From an uncultured Planktomarina sp. (GTDB taxonomy: Bacteria; Pseudomonadota; Alphaproteobacteria; Rhodobacterales; Rhodobacteraceae): a DNA stretch of 64,000 bases. The notes under the pieces are model-generated. The model was not told where the DNA came from. It ran no database searches and saw only the letters and a list, made by a program, of their open reading frames with translations. Position numbers and translations under genes: made by a program. How positions within the stretch are numbered: position 1 is the first letter of the stretch; the number at the start of each line of letters is the position of its first letter. This document shows positions 48,448-57,634 of the stretch, in pieces. The stretch spans positions 38,501 through 102,500 of the forward strand of contig CAJJBJ010000001.1 of the NCBI GenBank assembly GCA_905182455.1, read 5' to 3'.

Positions 48448-48624
48448 ATGATAAAGACACTCCGCCTGAACCAAGGCCTATCCCAGAAACAATTGGGCGA
48501 CCATGGCAGGGATCAGCACCTGAAGGTGCAGCTCATTGGAAGTGGTGCCGACGCAAGCGTCGAAACACTTAAATGTCTCACAACAGCTTTAAACATTAAT
48601 TTTGCACTCTTGCGAAAAGATTAA
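48448..48624 (+). pseudogene. Degenerate XRE/HipB-like helix-turn-helix ORF
   Basis: A 58-residue frame reads MIKTLRLNQGLSQKQLGD and ends ASVETLKCLTTALNINFALL, which is the start and end of a small HTH_XRE (HipB-like) domain. The recognition-helix region between them (GRDQHLKVQLIGSG) lacks the expected pattern. The next 200 bp give only short protein-like frames with stops. The 543-bp gap 48299-48841 therefore seems to hold a decayed regulator or antitoxin gene; its first 140 bp are AT-rich with nothing recognisable. Confidence 0.45.
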
Positions 48625-48841
48625 AACATGACAGCCAAACGACCGCTCAGATTGATGCAACAGAAGCGCAGAAACAGGCGCAACGGCAAGCAGGCTTTTA
48701 CTAGCATGCCTTGCCTTATTTGATGACTGGGAACAGCGAGAGGTCCCGCGCCCCTTGGGCAAAAAATAGACGGATATGCTGACCAAAATATTGAAGGGCA
48801 GTCCTCTATCGCCGTTCTATCCGCGCACTAGGCCATCCGTT

Positions 48842-50296
48842 TCAGTAGGGCGCTTCCAGCTCGCTCATCCGCACATAGACAGATTTGAGTTGAGAATAGT
48901 GATTAATCGCAGCCTTTGAATTTTCGCGGCCCACCCCAGACAGCTTTGTCCCACCAAACGGCGCCTCAACAGGGGCGTCGTTATAGGTGTTGATGTAGCA
49001 CGTGCCGGCTTCAAGAGCCTTAACCATCCGATGCGCCCGAGGCAGGTTGAGGGTGAAGACCCCCGCCGCCAGACCATATTGCGTATCATTGGCACGAGCT
49101 AAGACTTCAGCCTCATCTTCAAATTCCAAGACAGACATGACGGGACCGAAAATCTCATCGCGGGCAATCGACATATCATCGGTCACATCTGTAAATATCG
49201 CAGGGGTGAGCCAAAATCCGGGCCGCTCCAACCGCTCGCCACCACAAACTAAACGCGCACCTTCCGCTTTGCCCTTAGCGATAAAGCCTTCCACAATATC
49301 GCGCTGGCGTTGCGATACCATCGGACCGAAATTCGTGGCCTCATCCATTGGATCACCCAAAATAGCCGTGCCAACGCGCTCTGCCAGGCGAGCTAGAAAA
49401 GCGGGTTTGATGCCCTTTTGCACAAATACCCTAGTTCCGTTGGAGCAAATTTGCCCCGAAGAATAGAAATTCGCCAAGATGGCACCGCTGACGGCATCTT
49501 CCAGATTGGCGTCATCAAAAATGATCAGAGGGGATTTACCGCCCAATTCCATGGTGACACTTCGCATGCCCTCAGCCGCCGCCGCATAGACCTTGCGGCC
49601 AGTCGGCAATGAGCCGGTCAAAGACACTTTATCCACGCGCGGATCAGTAACCAAGGCCGCGCCCACGTCTCCCAATCCCTGCACCACGTTATAAAGCCCC
49701 GCAGGCAAGCCCGCCGTGTGCAGGATCTCCGCAACTTTAAGCGCGCAGAGCGGTGTAGTCTCGGAGGGTTTAAATACCATAGCGTTGCCACAGGCCAAAG
49801 CCGGTGCAGCCTTCCATGCGGCGATCTGAGTGGGGTAATTCCAAGCACCTATACCGACACAAACCCCCAAAGGTTCCCGAATTGTATAGATGAAATCTTC
49901 ACCAAACTGCACATGCTCGCCCGTCAAACTACCGGCCAAACTGCCGAAATATTCCAAGGCATCGGCCGCGGAGGTGGCATCAGCCACCATGGTTTCCTGC
50001 AACGGTTTGCCGGTGTCATAGGTTTCCAACTCGGACAAAGCTCTATTTTGCGCGCGCATCATATCAGAGGCACGGCGCAAAATCCGCCCACGCTCGGTTC
50101 CAGTGAGGGCAGCCCAAGCGGGTTGTGCGGCTTTTGCGGCTGATAGGGCGGCTTCCAAAATCGCAGGGGTGGCACTGTACACCTGCCCGATGACCTCACC
50201 TGTCGCGGGGTAAATGACGTCAATGACGTATCCCGCCGTATCTTCAACATATGCGCCGTTGATGAAATGGCTTGCGGTTGGTTTCGGGTCGATCAT
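48842..50296 (-). CDS. betB: Betaine-aldehyde dehydrogenase
   Basis: A 484-residue NAD(P)-dependent aldehyde dehydrogenase of the BetB type, which oxidises betaine aldehyde to glycine betaine; related enzymes use trimethylaminobutyraldehyde. Catalytic Cys284 is in [10 protein letters not shown], the general-base Glu in [10 protein letters not shown], and the cofactor stretch is [20 protein letters not shown]. The C-terminal [20 protein letters not shown] is typical of BetB. No choline dehydrogenase (betA) or betI is adjacent. Its ATG overlaps the stop of the upstream DMT transporter (ATGA), so the two are translationally coupled. Confidence 0.88.
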   Translation of the reverse strand: MIDPKPTASHFINGAYVEDTAGYVIDVIYPATGEVIGQVYSATPAILEAALSAAKAAQPAWAALTGTERGRILRRASDMMRAQNRALSELETYDTGKPLQETMVADATSAADALEYFGSLAGSLTGEHVQFGEDFIYTIREPLGVCVGIGAWNYPTQIAAWKAAPALACGNAMVFKPSETTPLCALKVAEILHTAGLPAGLYNVVQGLGDVGAALVTDPRVDKVSLTGSLPTGRKVYAAAAEGMRSVTMELGGKSPLIIFDDANLEDAVSGAILANFYSSGQICSNGTRVFVQKGIKPAFLARLAERVGTAILGDPMDEATNFGPMVSQRQRDIVEGFIAKGKAEGARLVCGGERLERPGFWLTPAIFTDVTDDMSIARDEIFGPVMSVLEFEDEAEVLARANDTQYGLAAGVFTLNLPRAHRMVKALEAGTCYINTYNDAPVEAPFGGTKLSGVGRENSKAAINHYSQLKSVYVRMSELEAPY

Positions 50297-51183
50297 AGCC
50301 CAGTCCTTTCAAGTCTTCGCTTCAGTTGGGCTTCTCGCAATGTGATGTAGAGAACTGCCCCAATGATTGTAACTCCCCCCAATATAACGAAGGCGTCAAT
50401 GTTTTCACCAAACAACAAATAGCCAATGGCAACGGCCCAAATCAACTGTAGAAATCCAACAGGTTGCGTCACCGTGAGCGGTGCACATCCAAAGGCAAAA
50501 GTCATTGAGTAATGCCCTGCAACAGCAAAAGTGGCCACAGCAAACAACGTGACAACCTCAAAGCTTGTTGGTGTAATCCAGACCGGAATTGTGAGCGGGA
50601 TTAAACCAATCGTGACGCCAATCGAAAGAAGCGCCACCACCATGTCGGCGCTCGCCAGGTCCGTCAGCCGCTTGGCCATCAGATAGCTGACACCAAAGCA
50701 CAGTGTGGTGCCCAGCATGGCCAGATGCCCCATGGACACCTCACGCAATCCAGGTCGCAAAATCACTAAGACCCCAATGATAGCAACAACAATCGCCAAA
50801 CCGCGGCGCAACGCCAAACGTTCCCCCAGGATAAAAATGGCGCCCAGCGTCACAAAAATTGGGGTGAGGTAGCCCATGGCTGAAACCTCAGCGACCGGGA
50901 TGCGGGCCATGGCATAAAACCAGAGGGTCACGGCAAAGGTGTGCAAAAAAGCGCGCCCTGCCCCCAGCTTGATCACATGCACAGACAGACCTTCACGAAA
51001 CAGGCTGCGTGCCACAGGCAGCAAAAACACCAAGCCCAGCGCATAGCGCAAGAAAGCGCTTTCTGCGGCAGGCAGACGGGTGCCTACATATTTCACGCCG
51101 ACATAGACGCCGATGAAACAGAGCCCTGAAAGCCCCATCCACAATGCGCCCGCTATTGGCCTATCCGGTTGTCCTATTGTCAT
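50293..51183 (-). CDS. DMT superfamily (EamA) transporter
   Basis: A 296-residue membrane protein with ten predicted helices in two EamA repeats ([20 protein letters not shown] and [20 protein letters not shown] open the two halves). Substrate unknown. It is upstream of and overlaps betB by ATGA, so import or export of a quaternary amine or its aldehyde precursor is a reasonable guess. The ATG at 51183 is used; a TTG two codons earlier is possible. It follows the TRAP large permease gene in the same direction after about 50 bp. Confidence 0.82.
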   Translation of the reverse strand: MTIGQPDRPIAGALWMGLSGLCFIGVYVGVKYVGTRLPAAESAFLRYALGLVFLLPVARSLFREGLSVHVIKLGAGRAFLHTFAVTLWFYAMARIPVAEVSAMGYLTPIFVTLGAIFILGERLALRRGLAIVVAIIGVLVILRPGLREVSMGHLAMLGTTLCFGVSYLMAKRLTDLASADMVVALLSIGVTIGLIPLTIPVWITPTSFEVVTLFAVATFAVAGHYSMTFAFGCAPLTVTQPVGFLQLIWAVAIGYLLFGENIDAFVILGGVTIIGAVLYITLREAQLKRRLERTGL

Positions 51184-51236
51184 AGACAATGGCTTTCACG
51201 CCCCAGTGGGAGAGGCAAGAAAAAACGATCTTAAAT

Positions 51237-52637
51237 CTAGCCAACAAGTGATGGAAGCCAAAGAACAATTCCCGGGAAAGCCACAAGTAAAGCAATTGTG
51301 ACGCCATCGGCCAGAAAGAACGGTGTTACGCCTTTGAACACGTCTTGCACAGTCAGATCATCACGAACCCCAGCCACCACAAAGCAGTTGAGGCCAATGG
51401 GTGGGGTGATCAAACAAAACTCCGCCATTTTCACCACCAAAATCCCAAACCAAATTGCGCACATAGTGCCATTCATGCCAAACGCACTGTCGGCGGCGGT
51501 CACATATTCGCCGCCGTTCAATGCCATGACCGCAGGATAGACCACCGGCAGGGTCAAAAGCAGCATGCCAATCGCATCCATGAACATTCCGAGCACCGCA
51601 TAGGCCAGCAAGATGCAAATCAAAATCAGCATCGGCGCCATATCAAGACTTGTGATCCAGTCGGAGAATACGCCCGGAAGATCGGCAAAGCCCAAAAAGC
51701 GCACATAGATCAAGACGCCCCAGATGATTGAGAAGATCATCACGGTGAGCTTGGCCGTTTCCAGCAAGGCATCCTTAAGCTGTCCCCAGCGCATGCCACG
51801 ATACAAAGCCATAAGGAATACTATAAACGCCCCAACAGCCCCGCCCTCAGTGGGTGTGCCCCAGGCATCTCCGAAAGGATTGTAGACAAAAAAGATGATG
51901 ATCACGACCACAGCCACAATAGGCAAAGCCGCAGGCAAGGCTTCAAATCGTTGTTTCCAAGTAAAGCCACGCACCGGCGGACCCACATTCTTGAAAACCA
52001 CTGCTATACCGATGATCAGACCAGCATAAACCAAAGCTGAAAAGGCCCCCGGAATAAACCCAGCCAGCAACAACTTGCCCACGTCTTGCTCAACAATGAT
52101 TGCATAGATCACCAAAATGGCTGAGGGCGGGATGAGCGAGGCTAGAGTTCCACCTGCCGCAACAACGCCCGCTGCAAACTGTTTGTTGTATCCAATTTTC
52201 AACATCTCCGGAATCGCGATCCGTGCGAAAACCGCCGCAGTTGCGACCGACGCACCAGATACGGCTGCAAAGCCTGCGGTTGCAAACACGGTCGACACGG
52301 CCAAACCGCCCGGCACCCATGCGATCCAACGCTTGGCAGCCTCAAACAGCGCGGTTGTCAGCTTGGCGTAATAGGCGAGGTACCCAATCAAGATGAAAGT
52401 TGGAATCAAACTCAGAGCTTGGGATGAAATTTTTGAATGCGGCACTTGGCCTGCGATCTTAACACTGATTGTCAGCGCCTTGCCCAGCTTGTCGGGATCA
52501 TAGTCAAAGCCATTCCAGCGGAGCCAGAACAGACCGACAAAACCTGCCATCCCAGCCGCAAAGGCCACGCGCATACCAATAAAAACCATGACCAACATGC
52601 CACCGGTGGTCCATAGACCAATTGCGATAGGATCCAT
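51237..52637 (-). CDS. TRAP transporter large permease (DctM-like)
   Basis: A 466-residue DctM-family permease with about twelve to thirteen helices. Typical features are SLIPTFILIGYLAYYAKLTT-like loops, the conserved GGTLASLIPPSAILVIYAII, and the C-terminal NCFVVAGVRDDLTVQDVFKG that follows LITPPIGL. It forms the sodium-driven translocation channel of a TRAP importer with the DctQ subunit, whose stop it overlaps. Substrate unknown; the adjacent LacI regulator and the sulfonate-type operon make an organic acid or sulfonate plausible. Confidence 0.9.
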   Translation of the reverse strand: MDPIAIGLWTTGGMLVMVFIGMRVAFAAGMAGFVGLFWLRWNGFDYDPDKLGKALTISVKIAGQVPHSKISSQALSLIPTFILIGYLAYYAKLTTALFEAAKRWIAWVPGGLAVSTVFATAGFAAVSGASVATAAVFARIAIPEMLKIGYNKQFAAGVVAAGGTLASLIPPSAILVIYAIIVEQDVGKLLLAGFIPGAFSALVYAGLIIGIAVVFKNVGPPVRGFTWKQRFEALPAALPIVAVVVIIIFFVYNPFGDAWGTPTEGGAVGAFIVFLMALYRGMRWGQLKDALLETAKLTVMIFSIIWGVLIYVRFLGFADLPGVFSDWITSLDMAPMLILICILLAYAVLGMFMDAIGMLLLTLPVVYPAVMALNGGEYVTAADSAFGMNGTMCAIWFGILVVKMAEFCLITPPIGLNCFVVAGVRDDLTVQDVFKGVTPFFLADGVTIALLVAFPGIVLWLPSLVG

Positions 52638-53266
52638 TAGTCTTGCTCCGCCAAAAGGGCCGCTTCAGCCATGGCCTGTTCTTCAATACTCATAATCAAT
52701 GGCACTGCTACAGGATGCTCCAAATCTAAGACCATAGCCCTGCCATACCCAATGGCTTGCAAAACTAACCTCACCGACAACAGTCCAAAGGCCACAGGGA
52801 TCAAAAGCTTTGAGGGCCACATAGGAATACCTATATCGATAGAGCTATCACGGCTCCACAAGGGCTTGGAAAAATCAAAACTGCGATCAAAATGGGCCCA
52901 AGAGCCCCAGATCAGTGCGATCATCACCACCAGCATCAGGGTAACTGTAAAAAACTCCATCGCCCAAAGCATACGCCCACGCATTTTGCCAATGATCATG
53001 TCCATACGGATATGACCGCCATAGCGCTGCACATAAGATACGCCCATAAAGGCAATCACCGGCATGGCTGCTTCGATGTAGTCTACATAGCCCGACAGCG
53101 GATGATTGAAAAACTTGCGGCCAGACACAGAATAGGCTGCCAAAAACATCAACGAAAAGACAGCGAGCCCACTCATCAACGCGAAAATGCGCTCAAGCGG
53201 CAGTAAGGCGCGATCGGCGCGGCTCAGCCATGAATTATCTTGGAGCACAGAGGAAGATGAGGACAC
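52637..53266 (-). CDS. TRAP transporter small permease (DctQ-like)
   Basis: A 209-residue DctQ-type protein with four transmembrane helices (FALMSGLAVFSLMFLAAYSV, PVIAFMGVSYVQRYG, EFFTVTLMLVVMIALIWGSW and LLIPVAFGLLSVRLVLQAIG). It is larger than the usual small subunit. The likely start is GTG at 53266, with AAAGG about 7 nt before it. It lies between the binding protein gene and the large permease gene, which it overlaps by 1 bp. Confidence 0.87.
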   Translation of the reverse strand: MSSSSSVLQDNSWLSRADRALLPLERIFALMSGLAVFSLMFLAAYSVSGRKFFNHPLSGYVDYIEAAMPVIAFMGVSYVQRYGGHIRMDMIIGKMRGRMLWAMEFFTVTLMLVVMIALIWGSWAHFDRSFDFSKPLWSRDSSIDIGIPMWPSKLLIPVAFGLLSVRLVLQAIGYGRAMVLDLEHPVAVPLIMSIEEQAMAEAALLAEQD

Positions 53267-53282
53267 GTGTATGCCTTTCGGA

Positions 53283-53325
53283 AAAATAAAATAGAACGCC
53301 CACCCCCATTGTTAGGAGGCGGGCG
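53283..53325 (-). terminator. Hairpin with T-rich tail between dctP and dctQ
   Basis: On the minus strand CGCCCGCC (53325-53318) pairs with 53304-53297 (one G-U), followed by TTCTATTTTATTTTT. In TRAP operons such an element after the binding-protein gene lets that subunit be made in excess over the membrane subunits. Confidence 0.65.
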
Positions 53326-53333
53326 CCACGGGT

Positions 53334-54350
53334 TTAGTTACCCTTACGAGTGTTTTCCAAAGTGGACATCACAAGATCAAACAACTCTTGGCCTGGAATG
53401 CCTTGAGCTTCCATGTCAGCAATCCATGCCGCACGGATCGGATCAGCAGCAGTCGAACGGAATGCAGCCAATTCAGCATCGCTAATCTCTACTTTTTTGA
53501 CGCCTTTTTCAGCCAGAACAGAGTCCCAGCGCTTCAAAAGTTCTCCATAGTTGGCAAGGTAATGCACGATGGACTCGTCTACTGACTCGTTCAAAACTGT
53601 GCGGTGCTCATCTGACAGTGACTCATAAGCATCAATATTGACCACAACAGGGCAGTTTACAGTGCCCGGGTTAAGGTTTGCAGTCCACCAATCGGCACGG
53701 TTGATTGTGCCATAAGACAGGTGCGCGTGCTGCGCGAAGGCCACTGTGTCAACGACACCAGATTCCATCGCTTGATAGGCTTCCGTCGCTGTCACAGATG
53801 TAGGTACACTGCCCACAGCTGCAAAAGCTTTGCCCAAGCCACCGGTTGCACGAACGCGCATACCTTCAAAGTCAGCCAGCTTGGTGCGAGGTTCACCGGT
53901 ACCAACGATGTTGTACTGTGGCATTGGTGATGTCATCAAAAGACGCGCATTCCACTGTGCCATTTCTTCAACAGCTGCAGGGTGTGCGTAGACAGCATGG
54001 CTAACAGCCACTTCTTCCGCTAGATTTGCAACGCCCAAGAATGGCAATTCCAAAACAGTGACAACCCGATTTTTGTCGGGGTGGTAGCCGGCACAGAATT
54101 GCGCCATCTCAAAGGCACCGATAGAAATGCCATCAAGGTTTTCTCGGTTCTTTGACAGACCACCATAGCTTACATTCATGGTAAACTCACCATTGGTCTT
54201 TGCAGACACAAGCTCAGCAAGCTTTTCAACATGCTCCGTAAAGGCGCGACGTTTGCCCCAAACCGATACATTCCATTCAGTAGCAATGGCTTCGCCTGCA
54301 AACGCAACAGCAAGAGCCGCTACAGCAGTTTTGGTTAAAAAAGTTCTCAT
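53334..54350 (-). CDS. TRAP transporter substrate-binding protein (DctP-like)
   Basis: A 338-residue periplasmic protein with a signal peptide (MRTFLTKTAVAALAVAFAGE, cleavage after AIA near residue 23). DctP-family features include MNVSYGGLSKNRENLDGISI and the substrate-gripping loop FEGMRVRATGGLGKAFAAVG with the conserved Arg, followed by MESGVVDTVAFAQHAHLSYG. GGGAGGATACC precedes the ATG. The ligand is unknown. It is the first gene of the TRAP operon and lies 151 bp after the LacI gene, in the same direction. Confidence 0.9.
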   Translation of the reverse strand: MRTFLTKTAVAALAVAFAGEAIATEWNVSVWGKRRAFTEHVEKLAELVSAKTNGEFTMNVSYGGLSKNRENLDGISIGAFEMAQFCAGYHPDKNRVVTVLELPFLGVANLAEEVAVSHAVYAHPAAVEEMAQWNARLLMTSPMPQYNIVGTGEPRTKLADFEGMRVRATGGLGKAFAAVGSVPTSVTATEAYQAMESGVVDTVAFAQHAHLSYGTINRADWWTANLNPGTVNCPVVVNIDAYESLSDEHRTVLNESVDESIVHYLANYGELLKRWDSVLAEKGVKKVEISDAELAAFRSTAADPIRAAWIADMEAQGIPGQELFDLVMSTLENTRKGN

Positions 54351-54501
54351 GGTATCCTCCCAGATAATCAGCCTTAGTTAATTTCGGCATCGTATACAGA
54401 ATAACGTATTGAGCCGTCATTAAAAGGGCGATGTCGCAAAATGTTCATAATTTGGACCGAAAATTATCCACCTACAGTCAAGCTGCTGAAAAAGATGGCA
54501 A

Positions 54502-55539
54502 TCATACGGCACGACAGGTTGCGCGGGCCGACAATCGAATATCACATTTGGTCCTGATCAAGCTTGCCACCTTGTTCGGGGGCTCAGACTGCGCAATCAG
54601 TTGGCACATTTCTCGCCCCGCAAGCCCCCCAATTTCATGTGCTGGAAAATGTATGGTGGTAAGGGCCGGCTCCATTTCTTTACTGCCTTTGAAATCCCCA
54701 ATTCCCATAACGGATACATCCTCAGGCACCTTCAAGCCGCGCTTTAACAGGGCATATATCACCCCCTGAGCGATCACATCATTGCCACAAAGCACCGCCG
54801 ACGGACACTCGGGCAAATCGAACAGGGCCCCGCAAGCCTCCTTGGCCTCTGCAATATTGTAGGGCGATTGGATAGTCCATTCCTCGGGTGGCAGTGCACC
54901 TTGGTCCTGCAACACCTCCACTGCCCCCCCCAATCGTCCTCGTGCTCGATCATTCCCAATGGTAACTGGAAACACCAAAGCAATGCGCCGATGTCCCAGC
55001 TCCACCAAATGCTCAGCAGCCATCCGCCCAGCGTCGTAGTTTTTGGCCCCCACACAAGAGATCCGACTGTCAGCCTCATAATTCCAAATTGAAATCACTG
55101 GAACGGCTTGCTGGTCCAACAGCTGAAACGTCGGCTCCGAATGGTCCAAGCCGATCAGCGCCACCCCATCCACGCGATGCTCCAAAAACTTCCGCAGCAC
55201 CGCATACTCACGGTCCAAATCGAACCCATGGCTGGCAATCAACAGGGTGAAACCAGCGTGATCCACAGCATCTGAAAAACTTTGAATTACCTCAGCAAAA
55301 ATGGCGTTATCAATCGTCGGGACGATCAAACCAATCGTACCGCTACGGCGGCCATGCATGGTTTGAGCTGCGCGATTGCGAATATACCCCAAAGCCTGCA
55401 CCGCTCGTTCAATCTTTTTGCGAGTCGCGGGATTCACTAAATCTGGATGATTAAAGCTTCGTGAAACCGTTGATATCGATACCCGAGCACGGCGTGCTAC
55501 ATCCACAATATCAGCTTTTCCCCCTTGTTTTAATGACAT
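54502..55539 (-). CDS. LacI family transcriptional regulator (SauR-like by context)
   Basis: A 345-residue LacI/GalR-type repressor. The HTH and hinge are at residues 8-60 (DIVDVARRARVSISTVSRSF, ATRKKIERAVQALGYIRNRA), followed by a periplasmic-binding-protein-like effector domain (SGTIGLIVPTIDNAIFAEVI, PSAVLCGNDVIAQGVIYALL). It is divergent from the tctA-tctB-tctC-sauS-sauT operon across 86 bp that contain a LacI-type operator, and is followed by the TRAP operon. In Cupriavidus necator the sulfoacetate genes are next to a LacI-type regulator, SauR, so the same role is inferred. The effector is not known. Confidence 0.87.
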   Translation of the reverse strand: MSLKQGGKADIVDVARRARVSISTVSRSFNHPDLVNPATRKKIERAVQALGYIRNRAAQTMHGRRSGTIGLIVPTIDNAIFAEVIQSFSDAVDHAGFTLLIASHGFDLDREYAVLRKFLEHRVDGVALIGLDHSEPTFQLLDQQAVPVISIWNYEADSRISCVGAKNYDAGRMAAEHLVELGHRRIALVFPVTIGNDRARGRLGGAVEVLQDQGALPPEEWTIQSPYNIAEAKEACGALFDLPECPSAVLCGNDVIAQGVIYALLKRGLKVPEDVSVMGIGDFKGSKEMEPALTTIHFPAHEIGGLAGREMCQLIAQSEPPNKVASLIRTKCDIRLSARATCRAV

Positions 55540-55564
55540 TTTTATAAGTTACCTTCAGATTTTA

Positions 55565-55578
55565 TGAAAACATTTGCA
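55565..55578. promoter_or_regulatory. LacI-type operator in the divergent lacI / tctA promoter
   Basis: TGAAAACATTTGCA fits the general LacI-family consensus TGnAAnCGnTTnCA at every fixed position except the central CG, which is CA. It lies 26 bp from the regulator's start and 47 bp from tctA. A further TTTTCAT at 55585-55591 mirrors the ATGAAAA of this site. Confidence 0.55.
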
Positions 55579-55625
55579 TTACTATTTTCATGGCCTAGTC
55601 TGACAAGTCAAGATAAAGTCAAAAC

Positions 55626-57134
55626 ATGGGATCGATGATGGAGTTTCTCTATTACTTTGATGAGGTATTCACCCTCTGGGCTTTCAGCATGCTGCTGTTG
55701 GGCACTGTCTTTGGGTTAATCCTAGGGGCGACCCCCGGCCTGTCCCCCACAATGGCCGTGGCTTTGGCTATCCCCTTCACCTTCAAGATGGAACCTGCGC
55801 ATGGGTTGATCTTGTTGGGCGCGCTTTACACCTCCACCGTGGCGGGCGGTGCTGTGAGTGCTATTTTACTTAAAATTCCTGGTGCGCCAGCGAATATCGC
55901 CACCACCCTAGACGGGCATGCCATGGCCAAGAATGGCGATGGAAAGCGCGCTTTGCAGCTGTCGTTCCTCGCATCCTTGTTTGGCGGGGTTGCAGGTGTG
56001 CTACTGCTGATTTTCACCACGCCGATCTTGGCAAAATGGGCTTTGGTCTTCGGGCCCAGCGAAAGCTTTTGGATTGCCATTCTCGGGGTAACGATCATTG
56101 GCACCTTGGGCAGCACCTCGGTGATCAAGGGCTTGCTGGCCGGCTGCATTGGGCTTTGGATATCCACAATTGGTTTTGACGATATTCTCGGAACCCAGCG
56201 CTTTATATTCCACTCTTCATTGGCGGGCGGCATCAACATCATCCCCGCATTGATCGGTCTCTTCGCCATCCCACAAGTGATCGCCATGTTTGCCAAGGGC
56301 CGCTCGCATGAGGATATGGAGGTTTTGGAAATCAAACCCCACCCACTACGCAAAGCTATTCGCGAAGTGGCGAGCAGCAGGAGGGCGTTGGGCATTGGCA
56401 CGGCGGTTGGCTCCATGATCGGTTTAATTCCCGGTGTAGGGGGGCAAATCGCGGGCCTTGTCGCCTATGATCAAACCCGCAATTTTAGCCCAGAACGCAC
56501 AAAGTTTGGCACTGGTCACCCCGAGGGCATAATCGCGGCTGAAGCAGCCAACAATGCGATGGTTGGCCCATCTTTGGTACCACTACTCACGCTCTCGATC
56601 CCCGGAAGCCCTACGGCCGCAGTTTTGCTCGGTGGGTTGATCATCCATGGTATTTTCCCGGGCCCAAACATTTTTAGAGATTACCCCCAAGTGGTCTGGC
56701 CATTCATCAATTCAATGTTAATTGGCCAAGTGTTAATGTGTGTGTTTGGCCTGATGATCGCTGGAGCCGCCGCACATGTGGCGCGAGTCCCCCGCTCTGT
56801 TATGGCGGCTGTGGTTCTGGCCTTAGCCGTGTTTGGCAGCTATTCAGTACAGCTGTCGATGGATGATGTCTTTGTCATGCTGATCTTAGGAACAGGGATG
56901 TACTTCCTAGAACGCTACGGCTATTCCGCAGCGCCTCTGGTTTTGGGCCTCATCCTAGGGCCAATAGCTGAAGGCAACTTTGTTGAGGGCGCCATGATTG
57001 CGGCTGCCCAAAACGGCATTGGTACCTATTTCTTCACCGGCACACTCAATCTAACAATGATCGCGATTGTCGTTGGGTCGATCGCTTATTCTGTCTGGCT
57101 CGAGTTAAAAAACCGCCAAGTGGGGGGTGTATAA
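55626..57134 (+). CDS. tctA: Tripartite tricarboxylate transporter large permease (TctA)
   Basis: A 502-residue TctA-family membrane protein with about eleven to twelve helices. Conserved segments are LGATPGLSPTMAVALAIPFT near the N-terminus and its internal repeat GLIPGVGGQIAGLVAYDQTR, with SIPGSPTAAVLLGGLIIHGI after. It forms the channel of a secondary importer that works with a soluble binding protein. Three in-frame ATGs lie within 13 bp (55626, 55635, 55638); none has an ideal ribosome site. It leads an operon into sauS and sauT, so the cargo is probably sulfoacetate rather than a tricarboxylate. Its stop overlaps tctB by one base. Confidence 0.9.
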   Translation: MGSMMEFLYYFDEVFTLWAFSMLLLGTVFGLILGATPGLSPTMAVALAIPFTFKMEPAHGLILLGALYTSTVAGGAVSAILLKIPGAPANIATTLDGHAMAKNGDGKRALQLSFLASLFGGVAGVLLLIFTTPILAKWALVFGPSESFWIAILGVTIIGTLGSTSVIKGLLAGCIGLWISTIGFDDILGTQRFIFHSSLAGGINIIPALIGLFAIPQVIAMFAKGRSHEDMEVLEIKPHPLRKAIREVASSRRALGIGTAVGSMIGLIPGVGGQIAGLVAYDQTRNFSPERTKFGTGHPEGIIAAEAANNAMVGPSLVPLLTLSIPGSPTAAVLLGGLIIHGIFPGPNIFRDYPQVVWPFINSMLIGQVLMCVFGLMIAGAAAHVARVPRSVMAAVVLALAVFGSYSVQLSMDDVFVMLILGTGMYFLERYGYSAAPLVLGLILGPIAEGNFVEGAMIAAAQNGIGTYFFTGTLNLTMIAIVVGSIAYSVWLELKNRQVGGV

Positions 57135-57589
57135 TGCAGAAATATCAACACGCCATTCCCGCCGGACTCATCGCTTTACTGGGCCTTTGGGTTGCATATG
57201 TGAGCTACACTCAATCACCAGCGGCAGCCTTTGCCTTTCCCCGCCTGGTCTCAGCCGTCTTTGTTGTCCTTGCTGTTTGGACCTTTGTCAAAGCCCTACG
57301 CGAGGGGGCCGATCAAGATGGCGGCTTCACCCGCACCGAAATTTTCAAGATTGCGCCAGGCATGATCTTGTCTGCTGCCTATGTTTTTTGGGGCGCTAAG
57401 TTCTTTGGCTTTTACACCGGCACCACAATCGCATTTTTTATACTGCTCAGTTTGTATGACCCAGCCGATCACCAGCTCGCAAAATCATGGGTCAAACGCG
57501 TCATCATCACGGCTGGCTTCATGGCCGTAATGTACTGTCTCTTCGCATTGATCTTAAACGTGTACACACCGCGAGAGATTTGGTCCTGA
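57134..57589 (+). CDS. tctB: Tripartite tricarboxylate transporter small permease (TctB)
   Basis: A 151-residue TctB-family protein with four transmembrane helices (AGLIALLGLWVAYVSYTQSP, LVSAVFVVLAVWTFVKAL, GMILSAAYVFWGAKFFGFYT, VIITAGFMAVMYCLFALIL). It supports TctA. The ATG overlaps the tctA stop by one base behind a GGGGGG-rich ribosome site. Confidence 0.87.
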   Translation: MQKYQHAIPAGLIALLGLWVAYVSYTQSPAAAFAFPRLVSAVFVVLAVWTFVKALREGADQDGGFTRTEIFKIAPGMILSAAYVFWGAKFFGFYTGTTIAFFILLSLYDPADHQLAKSWVKRVIITAGFMAVMYCLFALILNVYTPREIWS

Positions 57590-57634
57590 ACTGTAAGTAC
57601 AGCAGGACATCACAAACCCTAGGGAGGATTGAAC

